NCBI GenBank assembly: GCA_014529385.2
Contig: CM043949.1
Coordinates: forward strand, 146,673,850 to 146,737,849
Reading direction: 5' to 3'
DNA: 64,000 nucleotides
Origin: Adiantum capillus-veneris
Taxonomy: Eukaryota > Streptophyta > Polypodiopsida > Polypodiales > Pteridaceae
In this document: piece after piece, positions 54,729-64,000 of the stretch
How positions within the stretch are numbered: position 1 is the stretch's first letter
How the letters are laid out: each line of letters starts with the position of its first letter
Translations under genes and position numbers: made by a program
Notes under the pieces: model-generated
What the model was told of the DNA's origin: nothing
The model's database searches: none
Seen by the model: the letters and a program-made list of their open reading frames with translations, nothing else

Positions 54729-56397
54729 ATGTTGACTGAAAATAATGATGTATTTTATGATGCACAAGAAACTCTATCTTTGCAGAGTTTTATGCCAGCA
54801 GAGCTACTTGCTAGTGGTGAAGTGTCCCATACATGGATTCTTGATTCGGGTGCTTCGTTGCATGTCACACCTCATAGTCATTGGTTTACTACATATGAGG
54901 AAACCATTGGCACTGTTACGCTAGGTGACAGCTACTCATGTGACATTGTGGGCATAGGTGATATTGCTATGGTTATGGCAAATGGGGTGAGGTTTACCAT
55001 ACATAATGTGCGTCATGTTCCAGCTTTGACACGAAATTTGATTTCGGTTGGACGTCTTGATGACTTGGGTTACAAAGTCACTTTTCATCAGCAGTCTTGG
55101 CGTATTGCAAAAGGTCGTCTTATTTTCGCCCATGGTTCTAAAGTTGGTACAATTTATCCACTTTATGTATCTGACAAGAACAGTGTTCTTTCTGTAACCG
55201 AGCTGCCAACTGTTGCTTTATGGCATAGCCGGTTAGGTCATGTGTCAAAGAAGGGAATGGAAACTCTTTCTTGTTTGGGCTACTTACCGTCTTTATCATT
55301 TTCCGATTTTCCCTTTTGTGAACACTGTCAATATGGTAAGCAAGCACGAGCACATCGTACACAGTCTTTTGACAAAGAAAGAAAGCACTTAGAGCTTGTG
55401 CATAGTGATTTATGTGGGCCTATGCCTTCTAAATCCCATGGTGGTGCGTCTTATTATGTTACATTCATTGACGATGCAACACGACATGTTTGGGTTTATG
55501 CCATGAAGTCTAAAGATGAGACTTTTTCTTGTTTCAAAAAGTTCTTATCTAGTGTGGAAACTCAGTCTAAACATAAGTTGAAAGCTTTACGCTCAAACAA
55601 TGGTGGAGAATATGTCTCCAAAGAGTTTGCAGACATCTGTTCAAGTAGGGGAATTAAGCGCGAGTTTACAGCTCCTTATACCCGTGCACAAAATGGTGTT
55701 GCCGAACGAATGAATAGGACCATCCAAGAGAGGATTATGTCTATGCTATCACAAGCTAATTTACCGCAAGCGTTTTGGGTTGAAGCATTATACACTGCTA
55801 TGTATTTGATCAATAGATCACCACATGCTTCATTACAGTTTCGTGTACCTTTGGAGTTATGGTCAGGACATAAGTTGTCTTATGAAAAACTCCATACATT
55901 TGGCTGCGAAGCTTATGCACATGTACCCAAGGAGTTGCATGCTAAGCTTGACCCTAAGTCCAGGAAATGCATCTTTATTGGCTATGGTCTAGATGGTCAA
56001 TTTGGCTATCGTTTATGGGATCCGGAAAGTCGATCAGTAATCCGTAGCAGTGATGTTGTCTTCAATGAGACCAAGATGCATAGGCAGCCAACGAAAGAGG
56101 TTGAATTCCGGAAAGTGACGTTTTCCGATGTATCACCTCCTATACAGATAGCTCCAGAGCCAATTAATACACAGGATAGTACAAGCTCTGATCAGCCGAG
56201 GAGATCTCAAAGAGTCTCACATCCGCCAGAACGGTTTGTTCCAAGCGTGGACTTTGTGTTGCTGGCAGATAGTGGTGAGCCTTCTTGTTACAAAGAAGCC
56301 ATGCTAGCCAATGATAAGGTTCAGTGGGAACATGCTATGAAGAGGGAGCTATCCAGTATTGCAAAGAACAAAACATGCGAACTTGTTTCATTGCCAA
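54729..56397 (+). pseudogene. C4 protease and integrase
   Basis: Protease WILDSGASLHVTPH near 54835 (Asp-Ser-Gly). Integrase zinc region LWHSRLGHVSKKG then CEHCQYGK. First catalytic Asp in VHSDLCGPM near 55400; the second position reads LRSNNGGEY near 55590, Asn in place of the expected Asp; Glu in QNGVAERMN near 55690. A Ser/Pro linker and the start of RT (WEHAMKRELSSIAKNKTCEL) follow, then the frame is cut by the solo LTR at 56398. The Asp-to-Asn change should abolish strand transfer. Confidence 0.88.
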
Positions 56398-57134
56398 TGT
56401 TAGGAAATAAGACGTAGATAAATAGATTTTTGAGTAGATTACTTAATGGAGAGAGATAGATTTCACACACAAGAGATTTTTGAGTAGATTACTTAATGGA
56501 GAGAGATAGATTTCACACACAAGAGATTATAGAGTAGAGAGAGAGAGAGAGAGTACACACGATATACGTGGTTCACCCAATGTGGGCTACGTCCACGGGA
56601 AAGCAGCCACTCAATGGCTTTAGCACTTCAAAAGAAGAAGTAGTTTACAAAGGGATTAAACCCTTGATAGAGCTCCCGCCTTGCTTCACTCTCACCACCT
56701 CACACTCACCTTGTTGCATCAACTTCACACACTATGAAATGTGTATAGAAATGGCCTCCTTTTATAGGCCAAAAGGGTTGCCCTCTCTTATGAGAGACAT
56801 CCATGTGTAGCTGCCCTTGTGCGAATAAGTCCAAATCGGACCCTCCAATCTGCCCATGTGTGGCCGCCCTTGAGAAGACAAGTCCGCTTTTGAATTCGGC
56901 CACCGGCCACCGGCCATTGACTTCCGGCCACCGGTCATCGACCATTGACTACCGGCCACTGGCCAACCGACCGGTTGTTTTTCGACCAGTTTTCGGCCAC
57001 CGTCCGTGAAAATTTTGGTTTCCGGTGAGTGATTTTCCTTCACGCACGATGGCTTCTCCTCATAATGGGGGCCTTACAAATGTGCGCTTTTACCACAGAA
57101 AATTACAAGGGTAAATCAAGCTCCATACTTAACA
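56398..57134. mobile_element. solo LTR inside the C4 RT
   Basis: 737 bp starting TGTTAGGAAATAAG and ending ATACTTAACA, flanked by the 5-bp duplication GCCAA (56393-56397, 57135-57139). The RT frame resumes after it. TG...CA ends, a 5-bp duplication and no internal genes define a solo LTR, the product of recombination between two LTRs. It contains two tandem 50-bp units (56424-56473, 56474-56523) and a GC-rich run of CCGGCCA-type units (about 56895-56965). The parent family is not otherwise in the window. Confidence 0.85.
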
Positions 57135-58610
57135 GCCAAAAGGTAGGAAAGCTTTGCCTTGTAAATGGGTTTACAAGAAGAAGATTGCATCCAATGCCTT
57201 GTAAATGGGTTTACAAGAAGAAGATTGCATCCAATGTTGAGAATTACAAAGCTCGTTTAGTGGCCAAAGGTTTCAAGCAAGAATATGGTGTAGACTTCCA
57301 CGAAATCTTTTCTCGAGTGTGGTCAAGATGACAACACTAAGAATGTTGCTTGCTTTGGTTGCCACTGAAGATATGGAGCTTGATCAAATGGATGTCATTA
57401 CAGCTTTCTTACATGGTGATCTCGAGGAAGAGATTTATATGCAGCAACCTGAAGGGTTTGTGCTCAAGGGCAAGGAACATTTGGTATGTAAGCTTATGAA
57501 AAGTCTCTATGGCTTGAAGCAATCGTCCAGACAATGGTATCAAAATTTTGATGCATTTATGCGTTCCCTAAGCTATAAGCGCAGTAATGAGGATCCATGT
57601 CTTTACATGAAAAGACAACCAAATGGACAGCTTATTATGCTTATCCTTTATGTAGATGACATGCTTATTGTTGGTCATTCTAAGAAGGACATTGCTGACT
57701 TGAAAACCAAGCTGAAAAGTCAATTCAACATGAAAGATTTGGGTGAAGCCAATCACATTTTGGGTATGCGCATTACTCGTGATCGTAAGAAGAGGTTGTT
57801 GTACCTTTCTCAAAAAGAGTATGTTCACAAGGTTCTTGATCGTTTCAACATGCAGAAGGGGAAGGCCTTGAGTACTCCATTGCCTGCATATTTGAAACTT
57901 AGCAAGAACGATTGTCCCAAATCTGCTGAGGAAAAAGCTGCGATAGCTAAAATTCCTTATGCTTCAGCTTGTGGTAGTCTCATGTATGCCATGGTGGCTA
58001 CAAGACCTGACATTGCACATGCAGTGGGAGTTGTCAGCAGATTTATGTCTAGCCGTAGTAAAAAGCATTGGGATGCTGTCAAGTCGATTCTCGGATACTT
58101 GAGTGGCACTACAGATAGACAGTTATGCTATGGTCATGGAGAGTCATCCATTTAGGGATTTGTAGACAGTGACTATGCAGGCTGTGTTGACAGTCGTAAA
58201 TCAACAACATGTTGGATTTACACATTTGATGGTTCTGCTATTTCTTGGAGATCTGTTCTTCAAGATTGTACATCCATTTCTACCACAGAGGCAGAGTATG
58301 TTGCATTGAGTGAAGCATGCAAAGAAGCTATTTGGCTTGCTCGCCTAGTGAAAGATCTTGGATTGGAGCAGTGTACACCAGTTCTTCATTGTGACAATCA
58401 AAGTGCTATTGCCTTGGCTAACAATCTAGTGTTTCATTCCAGAACGAAACACATTAATGTGCGCTATCACTTCAGTCGTGTGAATGCCTGGCAAACAAGA
58501 GCCTTGATTTAATGAAGATTCCTACATCAGAGAACACAGCGGATGCACTCACTAAGAGTCTCTCTAGCCATCAGTTTCAACACTGTCGTGAGTTGATGGG
58601 CATTGGGTGA
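57135..58610 (+). pseudogene. C4 RT and RNase H
   Basis: RT restarts at the GCCAA duplication with [12 protein letters not shown] 40-bp tandem duplication (57156-57195 and 57196-57235) repeats that block and shifts the frame. Another shift lies near 57318. From 57319, open RT: MDVITAFLHGDLEEEIYMQQ, SLYGLKQSSRQWYQ, catalytic YVDDMLIV near 57650. RNase H: VDSDYAGCVDSRKST (TAG at 58153 just before), TTEAEYVALSEA, HCDNQSAIALANN. A final 1-bp shift near 58485, ending HCRELMGIG at 58610. Confidence 0.88.
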
Positions 58611-58664
58611 AGAGTGGTGCTCTTCCATTTTTATAGTCTCCCACATTGGCATCAAGTGGGAGAA

Positions 58665-58925
58665 TGTTAGGTTTAATGGCCATGTGGCCGACCGCCCATC
58701 ACTAACTGCCGCTAACCCTAAGTGTACAGCTATACACTTGTGTGAGCCACTAACGCTAAGTACAATGTGTATTGTGCCTTAGTGCATAAGATAAGAGAAG
58801 AAAGAAAGGGGGGGCACAGTACGTTGGCTCTCCCCCTTCAACCTGTGTGTGGCTATGGTAGTGTGTGTGTGTGAGTGTGTGCGTGCGTATTCTTCTTCTG
58901 TTGTGCTCTCAGCTCCTCCCCATCA
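58665..58925 (+). repeat. C4 3' LTR
   Basis: 261 bp, preceded by the polypurine tract AAGTGGGAGAA and followed by CATAC. Confidence 0.92.
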
Positions 58926-59796
58926 CATACTTCATTTTTTAGCTTGCTAATGTATTGGATTATATGGCAAGAAATAATTTTTTACAAGGGATATGGCTTG
59001 CGAGACAAGGCATGGTTTTCTCTTTTGTTTTGAACACATTGAATTTAGCTTTCTCTTTATGATGATAGCCTTAATCCTCAAGAGAGGGTCTCTTCTGAGA
59101 TGGCAGCTATTGGAATTTTTGAAATATTGTTCGATTAAGTACAAACGAAATGCTGGCAAAAAAAATTTGAAAGGAATTTTATGCAACATATTAACTTACT
59201 TGACCCTTGCTTTGCGGTGAATTTCTTTGTAAACTCTAAAAAAAAGGATATTATAGACACCTATCCTCTTATGTAATTCTAGTGCTTGGATGATTACAAT
59301 TTTTTTTAGAAAATATATTATTTACTTGATCTCTGCTTAGTTGGCAGTAGCTTTGTAATTTTGGACACCGATAACAAGGGGAAGGTGTATGTCTTCCCAA
59401 GTAGTGCCAGTTCTGATGGGCTTGTGTTTCTTGGATGGTGACAGGTAAGAGGTTCCTTCTTTGGGATTACAAAGGAAACTGCAGCAATAGTTGAAGATCA
59501 TCTAGTGTTTGGTTTTGTTTTGAACAATGTATAGATAGTCCTTATAAACACTTCTTTGATAAGCTTATATATGCATAACTGATACAATTGGGATTACAAT
59601 GACAACTGCAACAATAACAAAAGATCATCCACTGTTCTGTTATTTTTATTAGTGATAGATAACCCTTGTATATGATTCTTTGACAATAACATGTAATACA
59701 CTATAAATCAGTATCAAGTCTAAATGTCTATTGTAGTCTTAACTTTATCTACCTGGTATCTAATGTATACATAATGTTTGGTTATTTGCACTTTGA

Positions 59797-59865
59797 TTGG
59801 TCTCTAGTCCCATTGTATGGTTGAATAGTTTGTGAAATCAAACTATTGTTAAATAAATCATTCTT

Positions 59866-59878
<13 letters not shown>
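59797..59878 (+). repeat. dispersed repeat with a conserved hairpin, copy 2
   Basis: Same order as 51261-51338; the hairpin arms AATAGTTTG/CAAACTATT are kept although the loop and flanks differ. Confidence 0.6.

Positions 59879-59922
<44 letters not shown>
59868..59922. repeat. (CA)n microsatellite
   Basis: 55-bp CA run at the end of the hairpin repeat; the other copy of that repeat has only a short CA stretch at the same place. Confidence 0.95.
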
Positions 59923-59925
<3 letters not shown>

Positions 59926-60344
59926 ACAAGCAAGAAGAGGTGAAGCAAGAGCCAAAGCTTGCACATTGAGAATGTTTGAAAACCCTAGTTTATAGCCTTA
60001 TCTAGGGCTTGTCGTCCTTTTCACATACGAGCGCCCATATTTTGTCAGTCAATGCTAAATGGGTTTGGTGCGTCTTTCGTCTGAGATCACCAGCCTTTTA
60101 CTATAAACCTCTTGGATCGACTAGCCCGGCCCATGACTAAACATATGCAGTAAAGAATAATGGCGGCATCATGGGTTAGCAGAGCCACTATGTATCTCTT
60201 AATGATAGCCTGGTTACGCCGGTGGTGGACAGTAGGCGGTGTAATCTGCAAGGAGATCGTGAGTGTCGGGATTTGTTGATCTCTATAGCTCTCACTAGTA
60301 GAGTCCCATGTGATATGGGACGGTCTATTGTATAATTTTTCTGC

Positions 60345-61116
60345 CTAAGGAGGTCTATTTTGAAAGTAATCTATGACTAGCCTTCGGATGGGCCCTTGCC
60401 TGGAGTGCCTCATCTTCGGTAGTAAGTCCTCTCTATGTCGCAATAGTTCCAGCAAGAAAATCCCAAGACATCTTTGATCAGTGTAATCCATCACCCTAGA
60501 CAAGTGCCAAAACCATCTCTGAAGAGAATGGAAACGTCCCCTAAAGAGACAAAAGAAACGTTCCATTATCTCTGAAGAGACAATGGAAACGTCCCCTAAT
60601 CTCATAATCCACTGGACATCGGCAAATGTAGTGTTCATCTCTGGCTCTATGTCACATAGCTTGCATATCCGCTCCTCTACGAGTGTCGAAGTATATCTCC
60701 CTGTCTCTATGTGTAGGTGATGAGAGGAAGTGTGAAGTTGACCTATCACACATCGAAGCCCATGCGAGAGGTGTGAATCCATGTATCTTGGCCGAACAAC
60801 AAATCAATCGGAAGTGTGAAAGAAATTTTCTCTATATAAAGCCATTTTCTTTCCCAATTCCCGAGGGTGACTCAAGTAGGTCCTTTGCGTATCAAGCTAT
60901 GTCTTATCTGATTATCTTGTTGATGTCCACGCGAGTCAATACGTGTGATAGTGCATCCAAGGAATATTGAAAGGGTGGCAGTGTGTCCAGCATGAAACCA
61001 TGTGATTGAAACAACGATGACGTATGTGCATGCCAACATTTGGAGTCGCCCCCCATAGCTAGATGGCGGGATGATTCATAGGCCAATCTAGCATAATGAT
61101 GAGATGGCAGTCCCAC
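60345..61116 (-). pseudogene. LINE-like retrotransposon 3' remnant
   Basis: Minus-strand sequence with HTSSHHLHIETGRYTSTLVE then ERICKLCD (near 60730-60640), resembling the C-terminal zinc-binding region after RT in LINE proteins (pattern SHxLxIETGRW...R.C..C). Upstream on the same strand RLAYESSRHLAMGGDSKCWH (near 61090-61040) may belong to the same protein in another frame. Frames are broken, and a short duplication (TCTCTGAAGAGA ... AACGTCCCCTAA) lies at 60514-60600. RT itself is not in the window. Assignment is by motif resemblance only. Confidence 0.45.
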
Positions 61117-61142
61117 AAGCCATGCATATGCATAATTTCATA

Positions 61143-61384
61143 AAATCTAATATCTAACCAACCCAAATGATTTTCTCATATTAAACTGATCACTTAATGT
61201 GGGAAAATAAACGGGAACAAGGGTTAAGATTTAGATGTGCTTATAGATCTATTTCAACATGGGGCCAATGGTAAAGGGACCCAAATGAGAAATGGCCTAT
61301 CAAAGAGCAAGGCTAACCAATGGAGCAAAATACCTTAGGGTTGGCTTCATTAAAGCCTCCAAAGGTAAGTGTTAAAAGCCTTAG
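61143..61384 (+). repeat. ~240-bp direct repeat, copy 1
   Basis: Pairs with 62463-62704, 1320 bp downstream, at about 85-90% identity by eye (shared AATATCTAACCAACCCA and ATACCTTAGGGTT). Probably a diverged local duplication. Confidence 0.75.
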
Positions 61385-61817
61385 GACATAGTCTTTAATT
61401 TTTAAACTTTAGTCAATTAAGGTCCAAGCAGGCAAGGGGGCAGCTTGCTTAAGCAAGGGTTGTGCATAAGCAGGGGACCTGCCTACTTACCAAGTTGAAA
61501 TAACTTGCTACAAAGGAGGGGGCGAGTCCTACAAAGCAGGGAGGTGAGTAGTGTGTGCGCACCTCAGCAAGGGCCCATACTCTCATGAGAGGAAAGGGGC
61601 CACATGTCAGGAGTAGAGGCACACTGCTCAAGCAGGCAAGGGCTGTGCTTAAGCAAGGGTTGTGCTTAAGCAAGGGGGGTGCTAGCTTAACCTCACAAGA
61701 GGGAAAGGACACTTGTTAAGAGGCTACACACCTTGCCCCAAAGGGAGCCAAGCTCTCATTGGCTAGAGGGCTACATGGCCCAATGAGCTTCAAGGGAAGC
61801 CTAGGAAAGGGGGTCAA

Positions 61818-61822
<5 letters not shown>

Positions 61823-61885
<63 letters not shown>
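61823..61885. repeat. (CT)n microsatellite
   Basis: 63-bp CT run between the two copies of the 240-bp repeat. Confidence 0.95.
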
Positions 61886-61889
<4 letters not shown>

Positions 61890-62335
61890 GAGCATCCCAC
61901 GAGCCTTGTCCCTCTCTCATTATTCTCTTCATACCCTCTTGTGAAGCAAGAACTTCATCTCCTTCTTCAAGCTTGAGAAGTTGAGTGCCTACTGCAATAA
62001 GCTCTTGGCTATGGATGCAAATCCACACAAGAGAATGCTTATGCTTGCTTATCAATATCTCTAATCTCATTATCATTATGCTAAGCTATGCTACAAGAGC
62101 TATGAGTGATTATGTGCAAGGAGGTATTGCTTTCTCGTAGAGATACTTTTACTTCTCTCTTCTTCCTCACTCCCTACCATCTCTCCTCACCTTTCATGGT
62201 GTTTGAGGTCTTGGGATTGAGGCTGGGCATTTTTCAAGTTCATGCTAATCATGTTTACTGTTGTTGTTATCCTAATGCTTGGTGAGTGAAGCTTGCCATC
62301 TTCACCTCATCAAAAAGGTCTCAAGGAACACAATC

Positions 62336-62457
62336 CCTTGTGGCCACTCTTGCTGGGGGCCCTGGGGGCCTTTACATGGGAAAAATTTGCAAAATTATTG
62401 TGTATAAGCATGAGATAAGGATGTAAGTTAGATGTACAGAGAGCAAGAGCTCCCCCC
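62336..62457 (-). repeat. inverted copy of the 48731-48851 sequence
   Basis: Reverse complement matches the inner right part of the TIR element at 48589-48856 with only a few changes. It ends close to where the second copy of the 240-bp repeat begins. Confidence 0.75.
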
Positions 62458-62462
62458 TGTCA

Positions 62463-62704
62463 TTAAATCTAATATCTAACCAACCCATATTATTTTCTCA
62501 TATTAAACTGATCATTTAATGTGGGATAATAAACGAGAACAAGGGTTACAATATAAACATGATCTATCTCAACACGGGGCCAATGGTAAAGGGGCCCAAA
62601 TGAGAGATGGTCTGTCAAAGAGCAAGGTTAACTAATGGAGCTTAAAATACCTTAGGGTTAGCTTCATTAAAGACCTCCAATGGTTAGTGTGAAAAGTCCT
62701 TTGA
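62463..62704 (+). repeat. ~240-bp direct repeat, copy 2
   Basis: Counterpart of 61143-61384. Confidence 0.75.
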
Positions 62705-63090
62705 CCTTAGGCAAGCTAGGGCTGAGATTGAGGTAGGAACCCGACGTAAACTTACCTTGGACCTTAGGCAAGTTAGGGCTGAGCTCGACCTAAACTTGCC
62801 TTTGACCTTAGTCAAGCTAGGGCTGAGCTTGAGGTGGGAACTCCACCTAAGGTGCTTGTCATGCTTGATGACTAAGGTACTTGAGGTACTTGTCATACTT
62901 AATGAGGAAGGTGCTGAGAAGCTTCCTATGCATAGGGGATAAGGTGCTTGAGTCAAAAAGAGACCCTACAAACTTAATGAGGAAGTTGCTTGAGAAGCTT
63001 CCTATGCATGGGGGGTAAGGTGCTTGAGTCAAAAAAAGACCCTACAAACTTAATGAGGAAGTTGCTTGAGAAGCTTCCTATGCATGAAAG
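62701..63090 (+). repeat. two adjacent minisatellites
   Basis: First block (62701-62852): three degenerate units with CCTTAGGCAAG and TAGGGCTGAG, spaced about 45-55 bp. Second block (62901-63090): units of about 75 bp starting AATGAGGAAG at 62901, 62976 and 63052, each with GAAGCTTCCTATGCAT. No gene. Confidence 0.75.
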
Positions 63091-63190
63091 TCCCAAAGTT
63101 AGGGGAATCTTTGACCTAACCTTCCACTCACCCAAAGGGCACATGGGACACATGTCCGACAATCACTAAGCTTAACCACATGGTGTGCTT

Positions 63191-63417
63191 TGTTACCATA
63201 TACATGTGGTAGTGATGTGTGTGAACACACTAGGACCGCCGGGGCATTTTTTCCCTCTTTAGGAGGTTTTTTCCCCCGTGCATTGTATATACGCCCATCA
63301 CTCTAGGGCTATCTATCTTTCCATTGCACACTAAGTAACACACTCTCTATTGTGTGCCTTGAGCTTCCTTCGTCTTCTCCAAGCTGTGTGTGTTTCTCTG
63401 CAACCCTAATTCCAACA
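63191..63417 (+). repeat. C3 5' LTR
   Basis: 227 bp. A TATA-like TGTATATAC lies at 63284-63292, the likely core promoter. It follows a minisatellite-rich region after GTGCTT; the target duplication cannot be checked because the 3' end is outside. Confidence 0.92.
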
Positions 63418-63757
63418 ATTGGTATCAGAGCAGGTCACGTCCTCCCGGGCTTAGTCGCCAGCTGCTCCAGCACACGCCTGCTCACTTTCTCCGATTTCAG
63501 TGAGCTTTGGCGAGCGTTCGCAGGTCGACAAATATTTCGGGCTCAGAATTTTGATTTGGGCTCATTTCGGCCTCCGTTTCCACTACGGGCAGTACTGCAC
63601 AGGTTATTTCGTCATTTTGTGCAGATTTTCTGTCAGTGCCGTTTTCTGCATAACAGGTGCCTTATAGTCTTCTACGGTTTGTGCTATATAGCACAAGTTG
63701 TTCCCGCTGCATTTCTCCTATTTTCGGGCAGTTTTCACATCAGGTGCATCATTTACC

Positions 63758-64000
63758 ATGGCTGACAACAACAACACAGATGTGTTCAAGATGTTTGCTG
63801 CTGAGGACAGGTTGGATGGGGACAACTACCCTATGTGGGCTTATATGATGCAACACGTTCTTGTGTCAAAAGGTGTCTGGAACATTGTGCAGGGCATTGA
63901 TGTACGTCCTGGTTCTGAAGATGTAGGCGATATTGAGGATGTTGCAGGTCTTGCTGCAAGGATTGCAGCTGTTAGAGTTGTTTTGCCTACAGCAGAACAA
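63758..64000 (+). CDS. C3 gag-pol, N-terminal part (truncated by the window)
   Basis: MADNNNTDVFKMFAAEDRL onward, 81 residues identical to the C1 gag start as far as the window reaches. Copia gag N-terminus, expected to form the particle. The start is the ATG after TCATTTACC, the same one used in C1 and C2; an upstream in-frame extension exists but is not conserved. Confidence 0.88.
   Translation, partial: MADNNNTDVFKMFAAEDRLDGDNYPMWAYMMQHVLVSKGVWNIVQGIDVRPGSEDVGDIEDVAGLAARIAAVRVVLPTAEQ

Larger units (their letters stand above)
52779..58925 (+). mobile_element. C4: Ty1/copia element of a second family, with a solo LTR inserted
   Basis: LTRs 52779-53039 and 58665-58925, both 261 bp, begin TGTTAGG and end CATCA, differing at a few percent. 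CATAT precedes and CATAC follows, a 5-bp duplication with one change. Initiator-Met-type primer-binding site (TGGTATCAGAGC at 53042), a long leader, gag, protease, integrase, RT, RNase H and a polypurine tract (58654-58664) are in copia order. Several stops, a 737-bp insert in RT and an integrase active-site change make it dead. Confidence 0.92.
58926..60344. other. no recognised gene
   Basis: AT-rich. Contains a diverged tandem repeat of about 127 bp (units starting GGGATTACAA near 59463 and 59590), the second copy of the hairpin repeat (59797-59878) and a CA microsatellite (59868-59922). Confidence 0.5.
61117..62335. other. repeat-rich sequence, no recognised gene
   Basis: Contains one copy of a ~240-bp segment (61143-61384), scattered AGCAAGGGTTGTGC units (61440-61680) and a CT run (61823-61885). 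No ORF with a known domain. Confidence 0.45.
63191..64000 (+). mobile_element. C3: third copy of the C1 copia family, cut by the window end
   Basis: 5' LTR 63191-63417 (227 bp, TGTTACC to CCAACA), primer-binding site TGGTATCAGAGC at 63420-63431, leader, then gag to the edge. The LTR closely matches C1. The visible part has no defect, so C3 may be intact. Confidence 0.92.

Noticed and set aside
59868-59922. CRISPR-like or regulatory array at the CA run
   Set aside because: A plain dinucleotide microsatellite. No spaced repeats of CRISPR type occur anywhere in the window.

Overview
The window is a block of nested plant LTR retrotransposons. I found no host protein-coding gene, tRNA, rRNA or CRISPR array. 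Ty1/copia and Ty3/gypsy polyproteins, a dual-RNase-H (Tat-type) gypsy lineage, an initiator-Met-type primer-binding site, a hAT-like MITE and abundant CT and CA microsatellites point to a repeat-rich region of a large land-plant genome. The species cannot be named from the sequence; a seed-free plant such as a fern is possible but unproven.

Region by region. 1-1200 is a minus-strand gypsy gag remnant (G5). About 1370-2011 is the integrase of an outer gypsy element (G0, plus strand), which resumes at 16517 with an unusual post-integrase ORF and a 3' LTR from 18074. A Tat-type gypsy (G1, 2012-16516) sits inside the G0 integrase. G1 lacks reverse transcriptase, carries an extra zinc-knuckle ORF upstream of gag, has a hAT-like MITE in its 5' LTR, and is itself split by an intact young copia (C1, 8965-14142, minus). 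The G0 3' LTR is split by an older copia of the same family (C2, 18874-31003), whose gag is split by another gypsy (G3, 19878-26896) with a coiled-coil ORF after integrase. Exact 5-bp target-site duplications (TSDs) support C1, C2 and G3; G1 has a 4-bp one.

31009-36600 holds the rest of the G0 LTR (end unclear), a decayed long ORF of unknown function (ORF-B, 32143-35616) and an LTR-like segment at 35712. 36610-37392 is a gypsy RT fragment. 38002-48304 is a second Tat-type element (G2, minus) with 2081-bp LTRs about 99.5% identical. Its left LTR is followed by a second copy of the primer-binding site and leader, so the locus reads LTR-internal-LTR-leader. 48305-52778 is mostly unassigned and AT-rich, with a TIR element. 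52779-58925 is a second copia family (C4) carrying a 737-bp solo LTR inside its RT. 58926-63190 holds microsatellites, short repeats and a LINE-like remnant. A third copy of the C1 family (C3) starts at 63191 and runs off the window.

How the parts work together: C1 is the only element whose whole gag-pol reads without a break, and the edge-truncated C3 has the same start, so this family is the best candidate for recent activity. The other elements are pseudogenes that record a stratigraphy: G0, then G1 and C2, then C1 and G3. The least familiar coding material lies outside the standard gag-pol order: the leader ORF with a repeated ~70-residue module in G1 and G2, a retropepsin-like domain downstream of integrase in G0, and coiled-coil 3' ORFs in G3 and ORF-B.
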